A DNA stretch of 64,000 nucleotides from contig NZ_CP101161.1 in NCBI RefSeq assembly GCF_024298865.1, forward strand, positions 1,819,227 through 1,883,226, written 5' to 3'. Source of the DNA: Halorarius halobius (GTDB lineage: Archaea > Halobacteriota > Halobacteria > Halobacteriales > Haloarculaceae). Of the stretch, positions 1 to 8,500 are shown piece by piece (position 1 is the stretch's first letter; each line of letters opens with the position of its first letter). The translations under genes were made by a program, and so were the position numbers. The notes below the pieces were generated by a model that did no database searches, had not been told where the DNA came from, and was given only the letters and a program-made list of their open reading frames with translations.

Positions 1-2
1 AG

Positions 3-329
3 TACCACCGCGAGCGCAAGACGGTGGCCGACGCCCCCCGGTCGCGGGCGGTGGCGACCGAGCGGCTCGGCAACGTCGCCCGCAAGCGGGGCGACCTCGA
101 GACGGCCTGCGACCGCTACGAGGCGGCCTTCGAGACGCTCACCGAGGTGGGGGCCGTCGACCGCGCGGTCCAGGTCGCGCTCCGGTTGGTCGAGGTCTGC
201 GAGGACGGCGGGGACCGCGAGACGGCCCGGTCGTGGGCCGACCGGGCCCGCGAACTGGCGGCCGACGCCGACCTCCCCGAGCGCCGGGCGGAGGCGGTCG
301 CGTGGAACGAGCGGCTCGCGTCGGACTGA
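3..329 (+). CDS. TPR-repeat protein, C-terminal end (5' end outside window)
   Basis: The frame is already open at base 3, so the gene begins upstream of the window. About 108 residues are visible. They form paired amphipathic helices of tetratricopeptide type (for example the stretch around LGNVARKRGDLETACDRYEA, then a second helix pair ending in an Ala/Arg-rich segment). TPR arrays act as protein-protein scaffolds. In haloarchaea such proteins can be regulators or assembly factors, but the domain that would decide this is not in the window. The stop is TGA at 327-329. The TPR call rests on the spacing of Gly, Ala and Tyr and is moderate. Confidence 0.6.
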   Translation, partial: YHRERKTVADAPRSRAVATERLGNVARKRGDLETACDRYEAAFETLTEVGAVDRAVQVALRLVEVCEDGGDRETARSWADRARELAADADLPERRAEAVAWNERLASD

Positions 330-663
330 CACCCCCTGTCAGTCGGTGAACCCCTGTCTCAAGAGGTGACGTAATGCCGGTTCGGCCGTCCCCTCCCCGT
401 GCGGCGACCCGTTCGCCGTAGCTCCGTCCCGCGTGGCCCGGCCGGGGGCTGGCTCCGTGGGACATCGCCGGATGCCCGACCGTGGGGGGACGGGCGTCCC
501 GGCGTTCTGGGGGTGGGGATGTGCCCGACTTCGACGCCGTCACCGGGGCGGTGCTCCCCGCGTTTGCTGATTGTTACCGTACCACTCAGTCAGCCGTCCC
601 GTTCGCGTCGGGCCGTGGATACGAGGGGAGAAGCCTATTGGTGTGGTGGGTACTAGCACGGGT
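330..663. other. Intergenic stretch without a supported gene
   Basis: These 334 bases hold no reading frame with haloarchaeal protein character; the open frames are GC-rich and Pro/Arg-rich shadows. The only functional signal seen is a TATA-like CCTATT at 634-639, about 27 nt before the P450 start codon, which would give a leaderless P450 transcript. Confidence 0.5.
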
Positions 664-2058
664 ATGAGCTCGGACTCCGACGGCCCGACCGACGCGGGCC
701 AGTCCGCCGACGGCGAGGCGCCGCTGGTGCCGTACCCGCCGAACGTCGGCCACCCGTCGCTCCACGTCCTCCGGCAGATGCGGGACCCGCTGGCGTTCTC
801 CGAGGAACTGTTCGCCACCCGCGACGTGGCCCGCTTCTACCTCGCCGGGATGGGCGACATCTACGCGGTCGCCCACCCCGATTTCCTGAAGCGCGTCCTG
901 CTGACCGAGCGCGACCGCTTCCGGAAGACCGACGACTTCCGCATCGCGTTCGGCGAGGGCCTCCTCACGGTGGAGGGCGAGGAGTGGCGCAACCAGCGCG
1001 ACGTACTCCAGCCGCTGTTTACGCGTGACGCGGTCACCGGCTACGCCGACGGGATGGTCGAGCAGATACGCCGCCGGAGCGACCGCTGGCACGACGGCCA
1101 GCGGTTCGACCTCCAGGCGGAGTTGACGGACATGACGCTCGACGTGCTGTTCGCGACCGTCCTGGGGCGGGAACTCGCTCTGGACGGCGACGAGTCCATC
1201 CGCGAGGCCGCCGAACATCTCCACGACTGGTTTCTCCCCACTTCCTACTTCCTGCCGAACTGGATGCCCTCGCCCGCCCGCCGCCGGTTCGGGAGCGCCA
1301 AGGAGACGCTCGAAGCGGAGGCCCAGCGCCTGCTCGAGGAGAAGGCCGGCGACGCCCCCACCGACCCGGGCGAGGCCGAGGACCTGCTGTCGCTTCTGGT
1401 CGGCCTGCGGGAGGCGGGCGTCACCGACACCGGCATGCTGACCGACGAGCGCCTTCGTGACCAGATGGTGACCATCATCTTCGCGGGCCATGACACCACC
1501 ACCACGTCGCTGACGTTCGCGTTCTGGGCGCTCGCGAACCACCCGGAGGCCCGCGAGAAGTTCCACGCCGAGGTGGACGCCCTCGACGGCCCGCCGACGA
1601 TGGCCGACGTCGACGAGTTGACGTACACCGACAAACTGCTGACGGAGACGCTCCGGCTGTTCCCGCCCGTCTACTCGCTCCCGCGAGAGGCGGCCGAGGA
1701 CGTGACGTTCGACGGCTACCGCGTCCCCGGGGGCGAGCGGCTGATGCTCCCGCTTCGCATCGTCCAGCGGGACCCCCGGTTCTTCGAGGACCCCGAGACG
1801 TTCCGCCCGGAGCGGTGGAGCAAGCAGTTCCGTCAGGAACTCCACGACTTCGCGTACGCGCCGTTCGGCGGCGGCCCGCGCATCTGCATCGGCCGCCAGT
1901 TCGCCCTGCTGGAGGCGAAACTCGCCTTGGCGACCATCGGCCGCGAGTACGACCTCTACTGGCTCGGCGAGAACGACGCCGACGGCGAACCGCCCGTCTC
2001 CCCCGAGATGACCACCCGCATGGAGCCGGGCCAGGAGTTCCTCGTCAGCGAGCGGTAA
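664..2058 (+). CDS. Cytochrome P450
   Basis: This is a soluble class I type cytochrome P450 of 464 residues, a normal length. It should insert oxygen into a hydrophobic substrate using electrons from a ferredoxin system. Visible motifs in order are the I-helix oxygen-activation motif AGHDTT (residues 274-279), the K-helix ExxR (E328-R331 in ETLRLFPP), and the haem-binding loop FGGGPRICIG with the thiolate Cys408. No membrane anchor is present. The frame is open further upstream, but ATG 664 fits the P450 N-terminus and lies 27 nt after a TATA-like CCTATT. The gene stands alone, with no ferredoxin or reductase beside it, so the substrate is unknown; terpenoids or fatty acids are usual guesses. 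Haloarchaeal P450s of the CYP174 type look similar, but I cannot assign the subfamily. Confidence 0.93.
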   Translation: MSSDSDGPTDAGQSADGEAPLVPYPPNVGHPSLHVLRQMRDPLAFSEELFATRDVARFYLAGMGDIYAVAHPDFLKRVLLTERDRFRKTDDFRIAFGEGLLTVEGEEWRNQRDVLQPLFTRDAVTGYADGMVEQIRRRSDRWHDGQRFDLQAELTDMTLDVLFATVLGRELALDGDESIREAAEHLHDWFLPTSYFLPNWMPSPARRRFGSAKETLEAEAQRLLEEKAGDAPTDPGEAEDLLSLLVGLREAGVTDTGMLTDERLRDQMVTIIFAGHDTTTTSLTFAFWALANHPEAREKFHAEVDALDGPPTMADVDELTYTDKLLTETLRLFPPVYSLPREAAEDVTFDGYRVPGGERLMLPLRIVQRDPRFFEDPETFRPERWSKQFRQELHDFAYAPFGGGPRICIGRQFALLEAKLALATIGREYDLYWLGENDADGEPPVSPEMTTRMEPGQEFLVSER

Positions 2059-2200
2059 CCGCCGTTCACGCCGCTGTTCGCACCGCCGTTCGTTCGTTTC
2101 TATTCACACTTACTATATTGTAATAAACGCTCCTCGCATGGGACGCACCACCGTTAGGCTCCGTTTGTCCTACAACGGGGCGTAGGCACCTCGACAACCC

Positions 2201-3403
2201 ATGACAGACACCACGGACGTGACGCGGAGAGGCGTCATGAAGGGCATCGGCGGTATCGCCGCGCTGTCGATGTCGAACGCGACGGTCGCACAGGCTCAGG
2301 AGGTACTGGAGAGTCCGCTCCCGACGGACCCCCACACGCGGGACACCTACCGCGCCATCGTGGACGCGGTCGTCCCACGGACGCCCCAGCTAGAGGAGGA
2401 ACTCGGCGAGGAGCACGTTCCCGGCGGCCTGGAGGTCGAACTGGAGAAGTTCATCATCTGGGACTTCAACCACTTCCAGGAGGTCCGCTCGGAGATGCTG
2501 ACCGAGAAGACGGAGGCTCCGGCCGCGAAGATGCCCCTGTCGCTGTTCGAGACCGGGCTCGACCTCACGGGCGGGGAGTCGCCGCTCGCGGCGCTCGTGG
2601 AGCGCGCCCGGCTCGACGACCTCACGACGCTCGACGGGCTGGACGCGCTGGATGGGCTGGGCGACCTCGGCGGGCTGGACGGGCTCGACGCCGCCGACGT
2701 CAACGACCTCGACTCCTCGCTGGAGCTCACCGACGGCATCAGTGAGACACTGGAGTTCGGCCCGGTCGACTCGTTCGACCTCTCGTTTGCCGACGTCGAC
2801 CCCGGAGCCGAGGGCATCGCCGAGTTCCGGCGGACGGTCACCGTCGACGGCCAGCGACACCAGCGCGTGCTCCAGAACTACCCGTACGCGGCGGTGTTCC
2901 CGTTCGCGTTCGACCTCGTGGCCGCGGAGTTCCTCGCACGGGGGCGAAACGAGGACCAGCCGAGCCCCAACCCCGAGTTCGCCGGCGGCGGCACGTTCAC
3001 CCGCCTGTCGCGACAGGACCGCCTCCGCTGTCTGTGGACCATCGTCGACGGGAGCGTCATCGACCGCCTCGACACGTTGCTGTCGCCGATGGTGCCCGAC
3101 GTGGGCATCCTGAAGTACGTCGTGATGGCGGTCAACGGGCTCCACGGCTTCGGCTACTACACGGAGTGGTCCGGGCTCGGCGAGACGAAGACGAACACGC
3201 CGACCGAACGCGAGATGCAGGTCGCTCCCGACGAGGTCCAGAGCCGCCAGCAGACCGACTACCCCGGGCCTGCGCCCGGCTACGCGGCCGACTGGCGTCA
3301 CGCGGTCCCCGGCGGGTTCGACGACCCCGACGTCGACGAACTCGACCTCTCGGACGACCTGGCTGGCGACGACTACATCGACGGCATCGGGGGTGACAGC
3401 TGA
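2201..3403 (+). CDS. Tat-exported small subunit of a GMC-type dehydrogenase (gluconate 2-dehydrogenase subunit 3-like)
   Basis: The 400-residue product begins with a twin-arginine signal (TRRGVMKGIGG, residues 9-19) and a short hydrophobic stretch, so it is probably exported folded. The rest resembles gluconate 2-dehydrogenase subunit 3, the partner that lets a GMC flavoprotein leave the cell by hitch-hiking on its Tat signal. Its TGA overlaps the ATG of the GMC gene by one base, which implies translational coupling and a complex. Unusual is a low-complexity Leu/Asp/Gly tract at about residues 139-175, built on repeats of LDGL. That insert is absent from the basic fold and may be a surface linker. 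The substrate of the pair is not readable from the sequence. Confidence 0.75.
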   Translation: MTDTTDVTRRGVMKGIGGIAALSMSNATVAQAQEVLESPLPTDPHTRDTYRAIVDAVVPRTPQLEEELGEEHVPGGLEVELEKFIIWDFNHFQEVRSEMLTEKTEAPAAKMPLSLFETGLDLTGGESPLAALVERARLDDLTTLDGLDALDGLGDLGGLDGLDAADVNDLDSSLELTDGISETLEFGPVDSFDLSFADVDPGAEGIAEFRRTVTVDGQRHQRVLQNYPYAAVFPFAFDLVAAEFLARGRNEDQPSPNPEFAGGGTFTRLSRQDRLRCLWTIVDGSVIDRLDTLLSPMVPDVGILKYVVMAVNGLHGFGYYTEWSGLGETKTNTPTEREMQVAPDEVQSRQQTDYPGPAPGYAADWRHAVPGGFDDPDVDELDLSDDLAGDDYIDGIGGDS

Positions 3404-5160
3404 TGCAGGACCCCGACGTCGTCGTCGTCGGCGCCGGCGCGGACGGCCCCGCGGCGGCGTGGAAACTCGCCCACGACCACGGCCTCGACGTCCTCGTGCT
3501 CGAAGGCGGCCCGTGGCACGGCAACGAGCAGTGGCCCGAACCGCACGCCGACGCCGGCGGCACGGTCAGCACGGACCCCGAGGACCTCGACGGGAAACTG
3601 CTGGACGAGCAGTTCACCCACCGCGAGGCCGACGCCAACGACCCCACCTACGGCTATCTGCGGGTCGGCCCCGCCGACCACTCGCGGGCGCCGTGGTTCC
3701 GCAACCTCCACCAGAACGCGTTCATCTGGCAGATAGCCGCCGTGGGCGGCACCTCGGTCCACTACTTCGCCAACCATCCGCGGGCGTACCCCCACGCCAT
3801 CGACGAACAGCCCCACTGGCCCATCGACTACGAGGACCTCGTGCCGTACTACCAGCTCAACGAGGAGAACACCAGCACCCAGCAGGCCCCGATGACGGGC
3901 AAGGAGGAGGTGTTCATCGAGGGCGCGGACGCCATCTACCCGCGCATCGACACGAAGAACGTCACCGAGACGGGCTGGCGGCCGCAGGCCAACGCCGTCG
4001 AGGTGCCCGGCAAGGAGACGCCGCAGGGCGAGGGGCCGCTTAACTCCGAGTACGACGGCTCGTTCAGCTACGACGACGGGTTCCGCGGCGACACGCTCGT
4101 CGGTGACCACTTCCAGGGGTCGTCGACGCCCGTCGACGCGCCGGTCCGCGAGAAGGCCCGCAAGTCGAGCAACGTCGGCTACGTCCCCCGGGCGCTCGAC
4201 ACCAACGACGACCCCGATGCGGGCAACGTCGCCATCCGCCCGAACGCCTACGTGACGAACGTCGAGACCGAGGGCGGGCTCGGCGGCGTTCCCGAGGCGA
4301 CGGGCGTCACGTTCCGCGACTCGTGGTCGGGGCAGACCGGGACCGTCGCCGCGGACACCGTCGTCCTCGCCGGTGGCTGTATCGAGACGCCGCGGCTCTG
4401 GCTCAACTCCGACCTTCCGGACGACGGCTGGGTCGGCAAGGGGCTGACGACCCACTGGTTCGACTGGGTCGTCGGCGTCTACGACGACGAGACCATCGAG
4501 GACATCAACCCCGACGCGGGCCACATGGACCCGTACATCGGGCAGAACTCCGCAGTCCGGTTCGACAAGCCGGGCGTCGGCGGCCTCGAGGACATCGGGA
4601 TGTCGCCCGGCCTCGTCTCCTACGCCGACTACCTGTTCACGGAGGCGGGCTACTCGTTCGACACGCCGACCGACCCCGGCGAGCCGTGGGACACCCGCGG
4701 CTACCTCGTCGGCGAGGAACTGAAGCGCAAGATGTCGAACTACAAGCAGACGAAGGCGCTTCTGGTGTTGACCGACGACCTGCCGCGCCAGGAGAACGGC
4801 GTTTCGCTGGACAACACCTTCAGCGACGAGCACGGCCCGGTGCCGAAGGTGAAGTGGGAGCCCCACCCGGACGACGACGCCAAGCGCGACGAACTGGCAC
4901 GCATCGCGGCGAACATCCACCAGGAGGCCGGCGCCGACCACATCCACCGCGCGGAGTGGCCGCCGCTTCTCCTGCATATGCAGTCGTCGATGCGGATGGG
5001 GAAGGTGCTCGACTCGGCCGCCGAGGCGAAGAACGTCGACCGCCTGTTCGTCGCCGACCACTCGGCGATGGCGAACGGGCTGGGCGGCCCGAACCCGACG
5101 AACTCCGGGCAGGCGCTCGCGCTCCGCACTGCGGACAAGATAGCCGAGCGCTACTTCTGA
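3403..5160 (+). CDS. GMC-family FAD-dependent oxidoreductase
   Basis: This 585-residue flavoprotein begins with a Rossmann FAD-binding motif, VVVVGAGADGPAAAWKL, with the GxGxxG at residues 10-15, followed by an acidic strand end (LVLEGG). Near the C-terminus, GLGGPNPTNSGQALALRTAD is the conserved GMC segment that closes over the flavin. The family oxidises alcohols, sugars or sugar acids. The protein has no signal of its own but overlaps the preceding Tat-signal subunit by one base, so co-export as a heterodimer is likely. Electrons probably pass to the membrane or to a carrier. Haloarchaeal relatives are often labelled glucose-methanol-choline oxidoreductases; the substrate is unknown. The 3' end overlaps the convergent membrane gene by 10 bases. 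Confidence 0.85.
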   Translation: MQDPDVVVVGAGADGPAAAWKLAHDHGLDVLVLEGGPWHGNEQWPEPHADAGGTVSTDPEDLDGKLLDEQFTHREADANDPTYGYLRVGPADHSRAPWFRNLHQNAFIWQIAAVGGTSVHYFANHPRAYPHAIDEQPHWPIDYEDLVPYYQLNEENTSTQQAPMTGKEEVFIEGADAIYPRIDTKNVTETGWRPQANAVEVPGKETPQGEGPLNSEYDGSFSYDDGFRGDTLVGDHFQGSSTPVDAPVREKARKSSNVGYVPRALDTNDDPDAGNVAIRPNAYVTNVETEGGLGGVPEATGVTFRDSWSGQTGTVAADTVVLAGGCIETPRLWLNSDLPDDGWVGKGLTTHWFDWVVGVYDDETIEDINPDAGHMDPYIGQNSAVRFDKPGVGGLEDIGMSPGLVSYADYLFTEAGYSFDTPTDPGEPWDTRGYLVGEELKRKMSNYKQTKALLVLTDDLPRQENGVSLDNTFSDEHGPVPKVKWEPHPDDDAKRDELARIAANIHQEAGADHIHRAEWPPLLLHMQSSMRMGKVLDSAAEAKNVDRLFVADHSAMANGLGGPNPTNSGQALALRTADKIAERYF

Positions 5161-5561
5161 GCGGCGTCGGGCTCCCTACCTGCCCGCCGCAGTTCGCCGA
5201 GCGCGACGAGCACGTACAGCAGGCCGACCAGCCGCGTCGCCGGTGCCACCCACGGTTTCCAGCGCGGCGCCGACCCGTCGACGTACGCCAGTTCCGACCC
5301 GACCTCGAGATAGCGCTCGGGATACAACAGCGCCAGCAGGCCGACGACGCCGAGGAACCGCTTGAACCGCGCGTACGAGCGGTCGCTTCGCCACAGCGCC
5401 AGCAGGAACACGGCGCCCTCGACGCGAGCGCCGGGGACGACCCACGGGCGCACCTCGCAGTCGTCGGGGTTGGCCAGCGCCAGCGCCTCCGCCCGCTCGA
5501 TGAGCCGCTCGGGTGCGAGCACCTCGATTACACAGACGACCGTGAGCAGTCTGCGGAGCAT
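5151..5561 (-). CDS. Small haloarchaeal membrane protein, unknown function
   Basis: The product has 136 residues with about three hydrophobic helices, for example VEGAVFLLALW, FLGVVGLLALLYP and LVGLLYVLVALGEL. Short charged loops contain a Pro/Trp-rich PWVVP-type segment that occurs twice (RPWVVPGAR and KPWVAPATR), suggesting an internal duplication of a helix-loop unit. I do not recognise a named family. ATG 5561 is chosen because the longer frame upstream is Arg/Ser/Pro-rich shadow. The gene converges with and overlaps the GMC oxidoreductase by 10 bases, and it lies 31 nt downstream of the stop of another membrane gene on the same strand, so the two may be co-transcribed. Confidence 0.6.
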   Translation of the reverse strand: MLRRLLTVVCVIEVLAPERLIERAEALALANPDDCEVRPWVVPGARVEGAVFLLALWRSDRSYARFKRFLGVVGLLALLYPERYLEVGSELAYVDGSAPRWKPWVAPATRLVGLLYVLVALGELRRAGREPDAAQK

Positions 5562-5592
5562 ACCGGGCGTTCGACGGCCACCACGAAGAATC

Positions 5593-6207
5593 TCACCCGT
5601 CGACGAATCGCTCGGGGACCCGCGCCCGGATGTCGGGCGGGAGCCGCGGCACCAGCAGGGCCGCGAGCCACGCCCACAGCGTCGCCAGCGGTTTCCGGAG
5701 CAGGGTGTAGCCCGCCGAGACGGCCACGAGCGCGGCGACGGCTCCCGCGACGGCGCCGTCGAACGCGAAAAGCGGCGGCGCCGCGAGCGCGCCCGCGACC
5801 AGCAGGTCCTCGGGAGCACCGTCGTAGCGGACCCACCGCTTCGGCGCGAGCCAGCGGCCGTGGTAGTGGCTGTAGACGGCCCGGTCGGAGGTGGCCTCCC
5901 ACGGTCGGAGTTCGAGCCCGCCGCCGAGGGCGTCCGACGCCGAGTGCAGGGCCGCGCCGGCGAGGAACCACGCGACGGCGACCGTCGCCGTCGTCGGCAC
6001 GGCGGCCGCGACCCCTGCGGCCAGCGTCGCCGCGGCGGGGTAGTAGACCGGAAAGTGGAGCGTCCGCCGGTGGTCGGCGTAGATGTCGAGGTCCGGGAAC
6101 AGGCCGCCGACGCCGGCGGCGGCGACGGCGACGGGCGCGAACTCGGGGGCGACGACGGCCGACAGCGTCGCCAGCGCGACGGCGGCCAGCACGTGGGTCG
6201 TCGCCAT
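5593..6207 (-). CDS. DUF457-type membrane-bound metal-dependent hydrolase
   Basis: The 204-residue protein is mostly hydrophobic helices. It has the pattern of the DUF457/YdjM family: an N-terminal His (MATTHVLAAVAL), an acidic motif LFPDLDIYADHRRTLHF (residues about 37-53), and a second His pair in HSASDALGGGLELRPW. These His and Asp residues are the presumed metal ligands. The family is linked to stress or membrane-lipid hydrolysis, without a settled reaction. The second of two adjacent ATGs is chosen because GGAG sits 5 nt before it. The gene is divergent from the membrane gene at 6258 and lies ahead of the small membrane gene 5151-5561 on the same strand. Confidence 0.75.
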   Translation of the reverse strand: MATTHVLAAVALATLSAVVAPEFAPVAVAAAGVGGLFPDLDIYADHRRTLHFPVYYPAAATLAAGVAAAVPTTATVAVAWFLAGAALHSASDALGGGLELRPWEATSDRAVYSHYHGRWLAPKRWVRYDGAPEDLLVAGALAAPPLFAFDGAVAGAVAALVAVSAGYTLLRKPLATLWAWLAALLVPRLPPDIRARVPERFVDG

Positions 6208-6257
6208 CATCACTCCGGCTAGTCGTCGCCGCGCTAAATCGCTGTCGGCGAGCGTTG

Positions 6258-6920
6258 ATGTGGCTCGACGCCCAACGCCCGGTGATGGCGTTCGGGTCGT
6301 CGGCACGACGGACGCAGGTGGCCAGTCGGCTACTGCAGGCGGCCATCGGCGCCGTCCTCCTCGTCGGCCTCGCGACGCGGAACCTCAGCGTCGTCGTGAA
6401 CGCGACGCTTGCGCTGTCGGTGACGTTCCTGCCGGGCGTGCTCGCCCGCGACTACGGGCTGACGGTCGGTCCGGGGCTGGTGCTGTTGTTGACGAGCGCG
6501 CTGTTTCTCCACACGCTCGGCATGCTGGGGCTGTACGACGGCGTCTGGTGGTACGACCACGTCACGCACACGCTGTCGGCGATGCTCGTGGCGGGGGTCG
6601 GGTACACGGTGACGCGAGCGGTGGACCGCTACTCCGAGGCTATCTACCTCCCTGACCGGTTCCTCGCGGTGTACATCGTGCTCGTGACGCTCGCGGCCGG
6701 CGTGTTCTGGGAGATGCTGGAGTTCCTCGCGCGTGAATTCGCGGTCCTGCTGGCGCTGGAACCGGTGCTCGTCCAGTACGGTCTCGGCGACACGCTGGTC
6801 GATTTGGTGTTCGACGCCGTCGGGGCGGGCATCGTCGCGCTGTTCGGCACCGAGCGGTTCGAGGGTCTCGTCGGCCGGGTGACGGTGTGGCTGGAGGAGC
6901 GGACGGCGGGCGGCCGATAG
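6258..6920 (+). CDS. Multi-spanning membrane protein, YjdF/DUF2238-like
   Basis: The product has 220 residues and about six membrane helices. A conserved-looking segment, WWYDHVTHTLSAMLVAG, puts Asp, two His and a small-residue helix in the order seen in the YjdF/DUF2238 family of integral membrane proteins. A later motif, FWEMLEFLAREF, carries Glu residues inside a helix, which suggests ion or substrate handling. No function is established. ATG 6258 is used; ATG 6285 is an alternative that would remove nine residues. The gene is divergent from the DUF457 gene, with only 50 nt between starts. Confidence 0.65.
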   Translation: MWLDAQRPVMAFGSSARRTQVASRLLQAAIGAVLLVGLATRNLSVVVNATLALSVTFLPGVLARDYGLTVGPGLVLLLTSALFLHTLGMLGLYDGVWWYDHVTHTLSAMLVAGVGYTVTRAVDRYSEAIYLPDRFLAVYIVLVTLAAGVFWEMLEFLAREFAVLLALEPVLVQYGLGDTLVDLVFDAVGAGIVALFGTERFEGLVGRVTVWLEERTAGGR

Positions 6921-7037
6921 CCCGGACGGAGGGTCGGTGGCCGGCCTGCCGGTGTGGGCGAGCGTGGTCGGCCGCGAGGGACTACCGACCACGTCGGGAC
7001 TTAAGTGTTTAATGTGTTTAATACCCAATCGAAATCC

Positions 7038-7043
7038 CTTTTA
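7038..7043 (+). promoter_or_regulatory. TATA box of the KaiC-like gene
   Basis: CTTTTA at 7038-7043, preceded by GAAAT at 7031-7035 as a BRE-like element, stands about 34 nt before ATG 7075. Transcription would start near 7066-7068, giving a leader of only a few bases. The flanking sequence, 7000-7075, is the most AT-rich in this part of the window. Confidence 0.5.
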
Positions 7044-7074
7044 TGGCGGGGTGCCTGACAGATATTTACTTGAT

Positions 7075-8499
7075 ATGAACTCGGAGCGCCTCTCGACGGG
7101 CGTCCCCGGCCTCGACGCGGTACTCGATGGGGGGTTGGTGTCGGGGCAGTCGTACATGGTTCGGGGCGATTCGGGCACGGGCAAGACGATACTCGGCCAG
7201 CAGTTCCTGCTCGCGGGGCTGGAGGCGGGCGAGCGGGCGCTGTACGTGGCGTTCGAGGAGCGCCCGGAGGCGATTCGTACCCGCGCGGCGACCCTCGGGT
7301 TCGACCTCTCGGGCGTCGAGTTCCTCGATTTGACGGCGGAACCGGACCTGTTCGTCGAGGACGATACCTACTCGGTGTTCACCACCAGCGAGGTCGAGGG
7401 CAAACCCATCGCCGAGGAGATAGCCGAGGCGGTCGAACGGGTCGACCCCGACCGGGTGTTTCTCGACCCGCTGACGCGGCTCCGCCACGTCGCGCCCGAC
7501 GACCACCAGTTCCACCGTCTCGTCTCGTCGATGATGCGGTATCTGACCGACCGTGGCGTCACGTCGGTGTTCTCCACCCAGTCGACCCAGCGTAGCCCCG
7601 ACGACGACCTGCAGTATCTCGGCGACGGCACGGTCGAACTGCTCGACACCGACCGCGGCCGCTCGGTCCGGGTGACGAAGTTCCGCGGCTCCGGCTTCGA
7701 GAAGGGCCCCCACGCGCTCACAATCGGCGAGGGCGGCGTCGACGTGTTCCCGAAACTCGTGCCCGGCGACCACGACGCGGCGTTCGAGCCCAAACAGCTG
7801 TCGACCGGCAACGAGGGGCTGGACGCGCTCCTCCACGGCGGCATCGACCGCGGGAGCATCACGCTCATCAGCGGCCCGAGCGGCGTCGGGAAGTCGACCA
7901 CCGGGTCGCTGTTCCTGCAGGCGGCCGCCGACCGTGGCGAGAACGCGGCAGGGTTCCTGTTCGAGGAGCCGACAGAGTCGTTCCGCCACCGGGCGGAGAG
8001 CCTTGGCATCGGTCTCGGCGACGCGGTCGCCGACGACCGGCTCCGTCTCCACTCGCTCGAACCCCTGCGGCTGTCGACCGACGAGTTCTCCAATCTGGTG
8101 CGCGAGGAGGTCGAAGCTCACGATATCGAGGTGGTGCTCATCGACGGCACCGCCGGCTACCGGCTGTCGTTGCACAACGAGGAGGAGGACCTCGTCGGCG
8201 AACTCCACGCGCTGTGTCGCTACCTCCGAAACATGGGCGTCACCGTGCTGGTGACCGAGGAACTGCACGACATCGAGGGGACGTTCCGGGCCAGCGACTC
8301 GCACGTCAGCTATCTCGCGGACACCATCCTGTTCCTCCGCTACGCTGAGCGAAACGGCCGGATGGAGAAGGAGATAGGCGTGATGAAACGCCGCCTCGGC
8401 GGGTTCGACCCGACCATCCACTCGCTCGTCGTCGACGACGACGGCTACCGCGTCGGCGACCCGATAGCGACGGACAGCGAGGGGGGGTCCCGCTCGTGA
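7075..8499 (+). CDS. KaiC-like double RecA-domain ATPase
   Basis: The 474-residue protein has two RecA/KaiC domains. Domain 1 has Walker A GDSGTGKT (residues 31-38) and the catalytic-glutamate motif FEERPE. Domain 2 has Walker A GPSGVGKS (267-274) and FEEPTE. This is the layout of cyanobacterial KaiC and of archaeal KaiC-like signalling ATPases, and the length is close to KaiC. At the position matching the KaiC phosphorylation pair (Ser431-Thr432), this protein has Ser412-Tyr413 in SDSHVSYLAD. One base separates its stop from the multi-PAS kinase start, so both are probably made together. A role in signal transduction, with the ATPase reporting energy or redox state to the kinase, is inferred. 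No KaiA or KaiB is present. Confidence 0.88.
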   Translation: MNSERLSTGVPGLDAVLDGGLVSGQSYMVRGDSGTGKTILGQQFLLAGLEAGERALYVAFEERPEAIRTRAATLGFDLSGVEFLDLTAEPDLFVEDDTYSVFTTSEVEGKPIAEEIAEAVERVDPDRVFLDPLTRLRHVAPDDHQFHRLVSSMMRYLTDRGVTSVFSTQSTQRSPDDDLQYLGDGTVELLDTDRGRSVRVTKFRGSGFEKGPHALTIGEGGVDVFPKLVPGDHDAAFEPKQLSTGNEGLDALLHGGIDRGSITLISGPSGVGKSTTGSLFLQAAADRGENAAGFLFEEPTESFRHRAESLGIGLGDAVADDRLRLHSLEPLRLSTDEFSNLVREEVEAHDIEVVLIDGTAGYRLSLHNEEEDLVGELHALCRYLRNMGVTVLVTEELHDIEGTFRASDSHVSYLADTILFLRYAERNGRMEKEIGVMKRRLGGFDPTIHSLVVDDDGYRVGDPIATDSEGGSRS

Positions 8500-8500
8500 G

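Noticed and set aside
571..663. N-terminal extension of the P450 in the open frame upstream
   Set aside because: The extra residues have no P450 or signal character, and the TATA-like box fits ATG 664.
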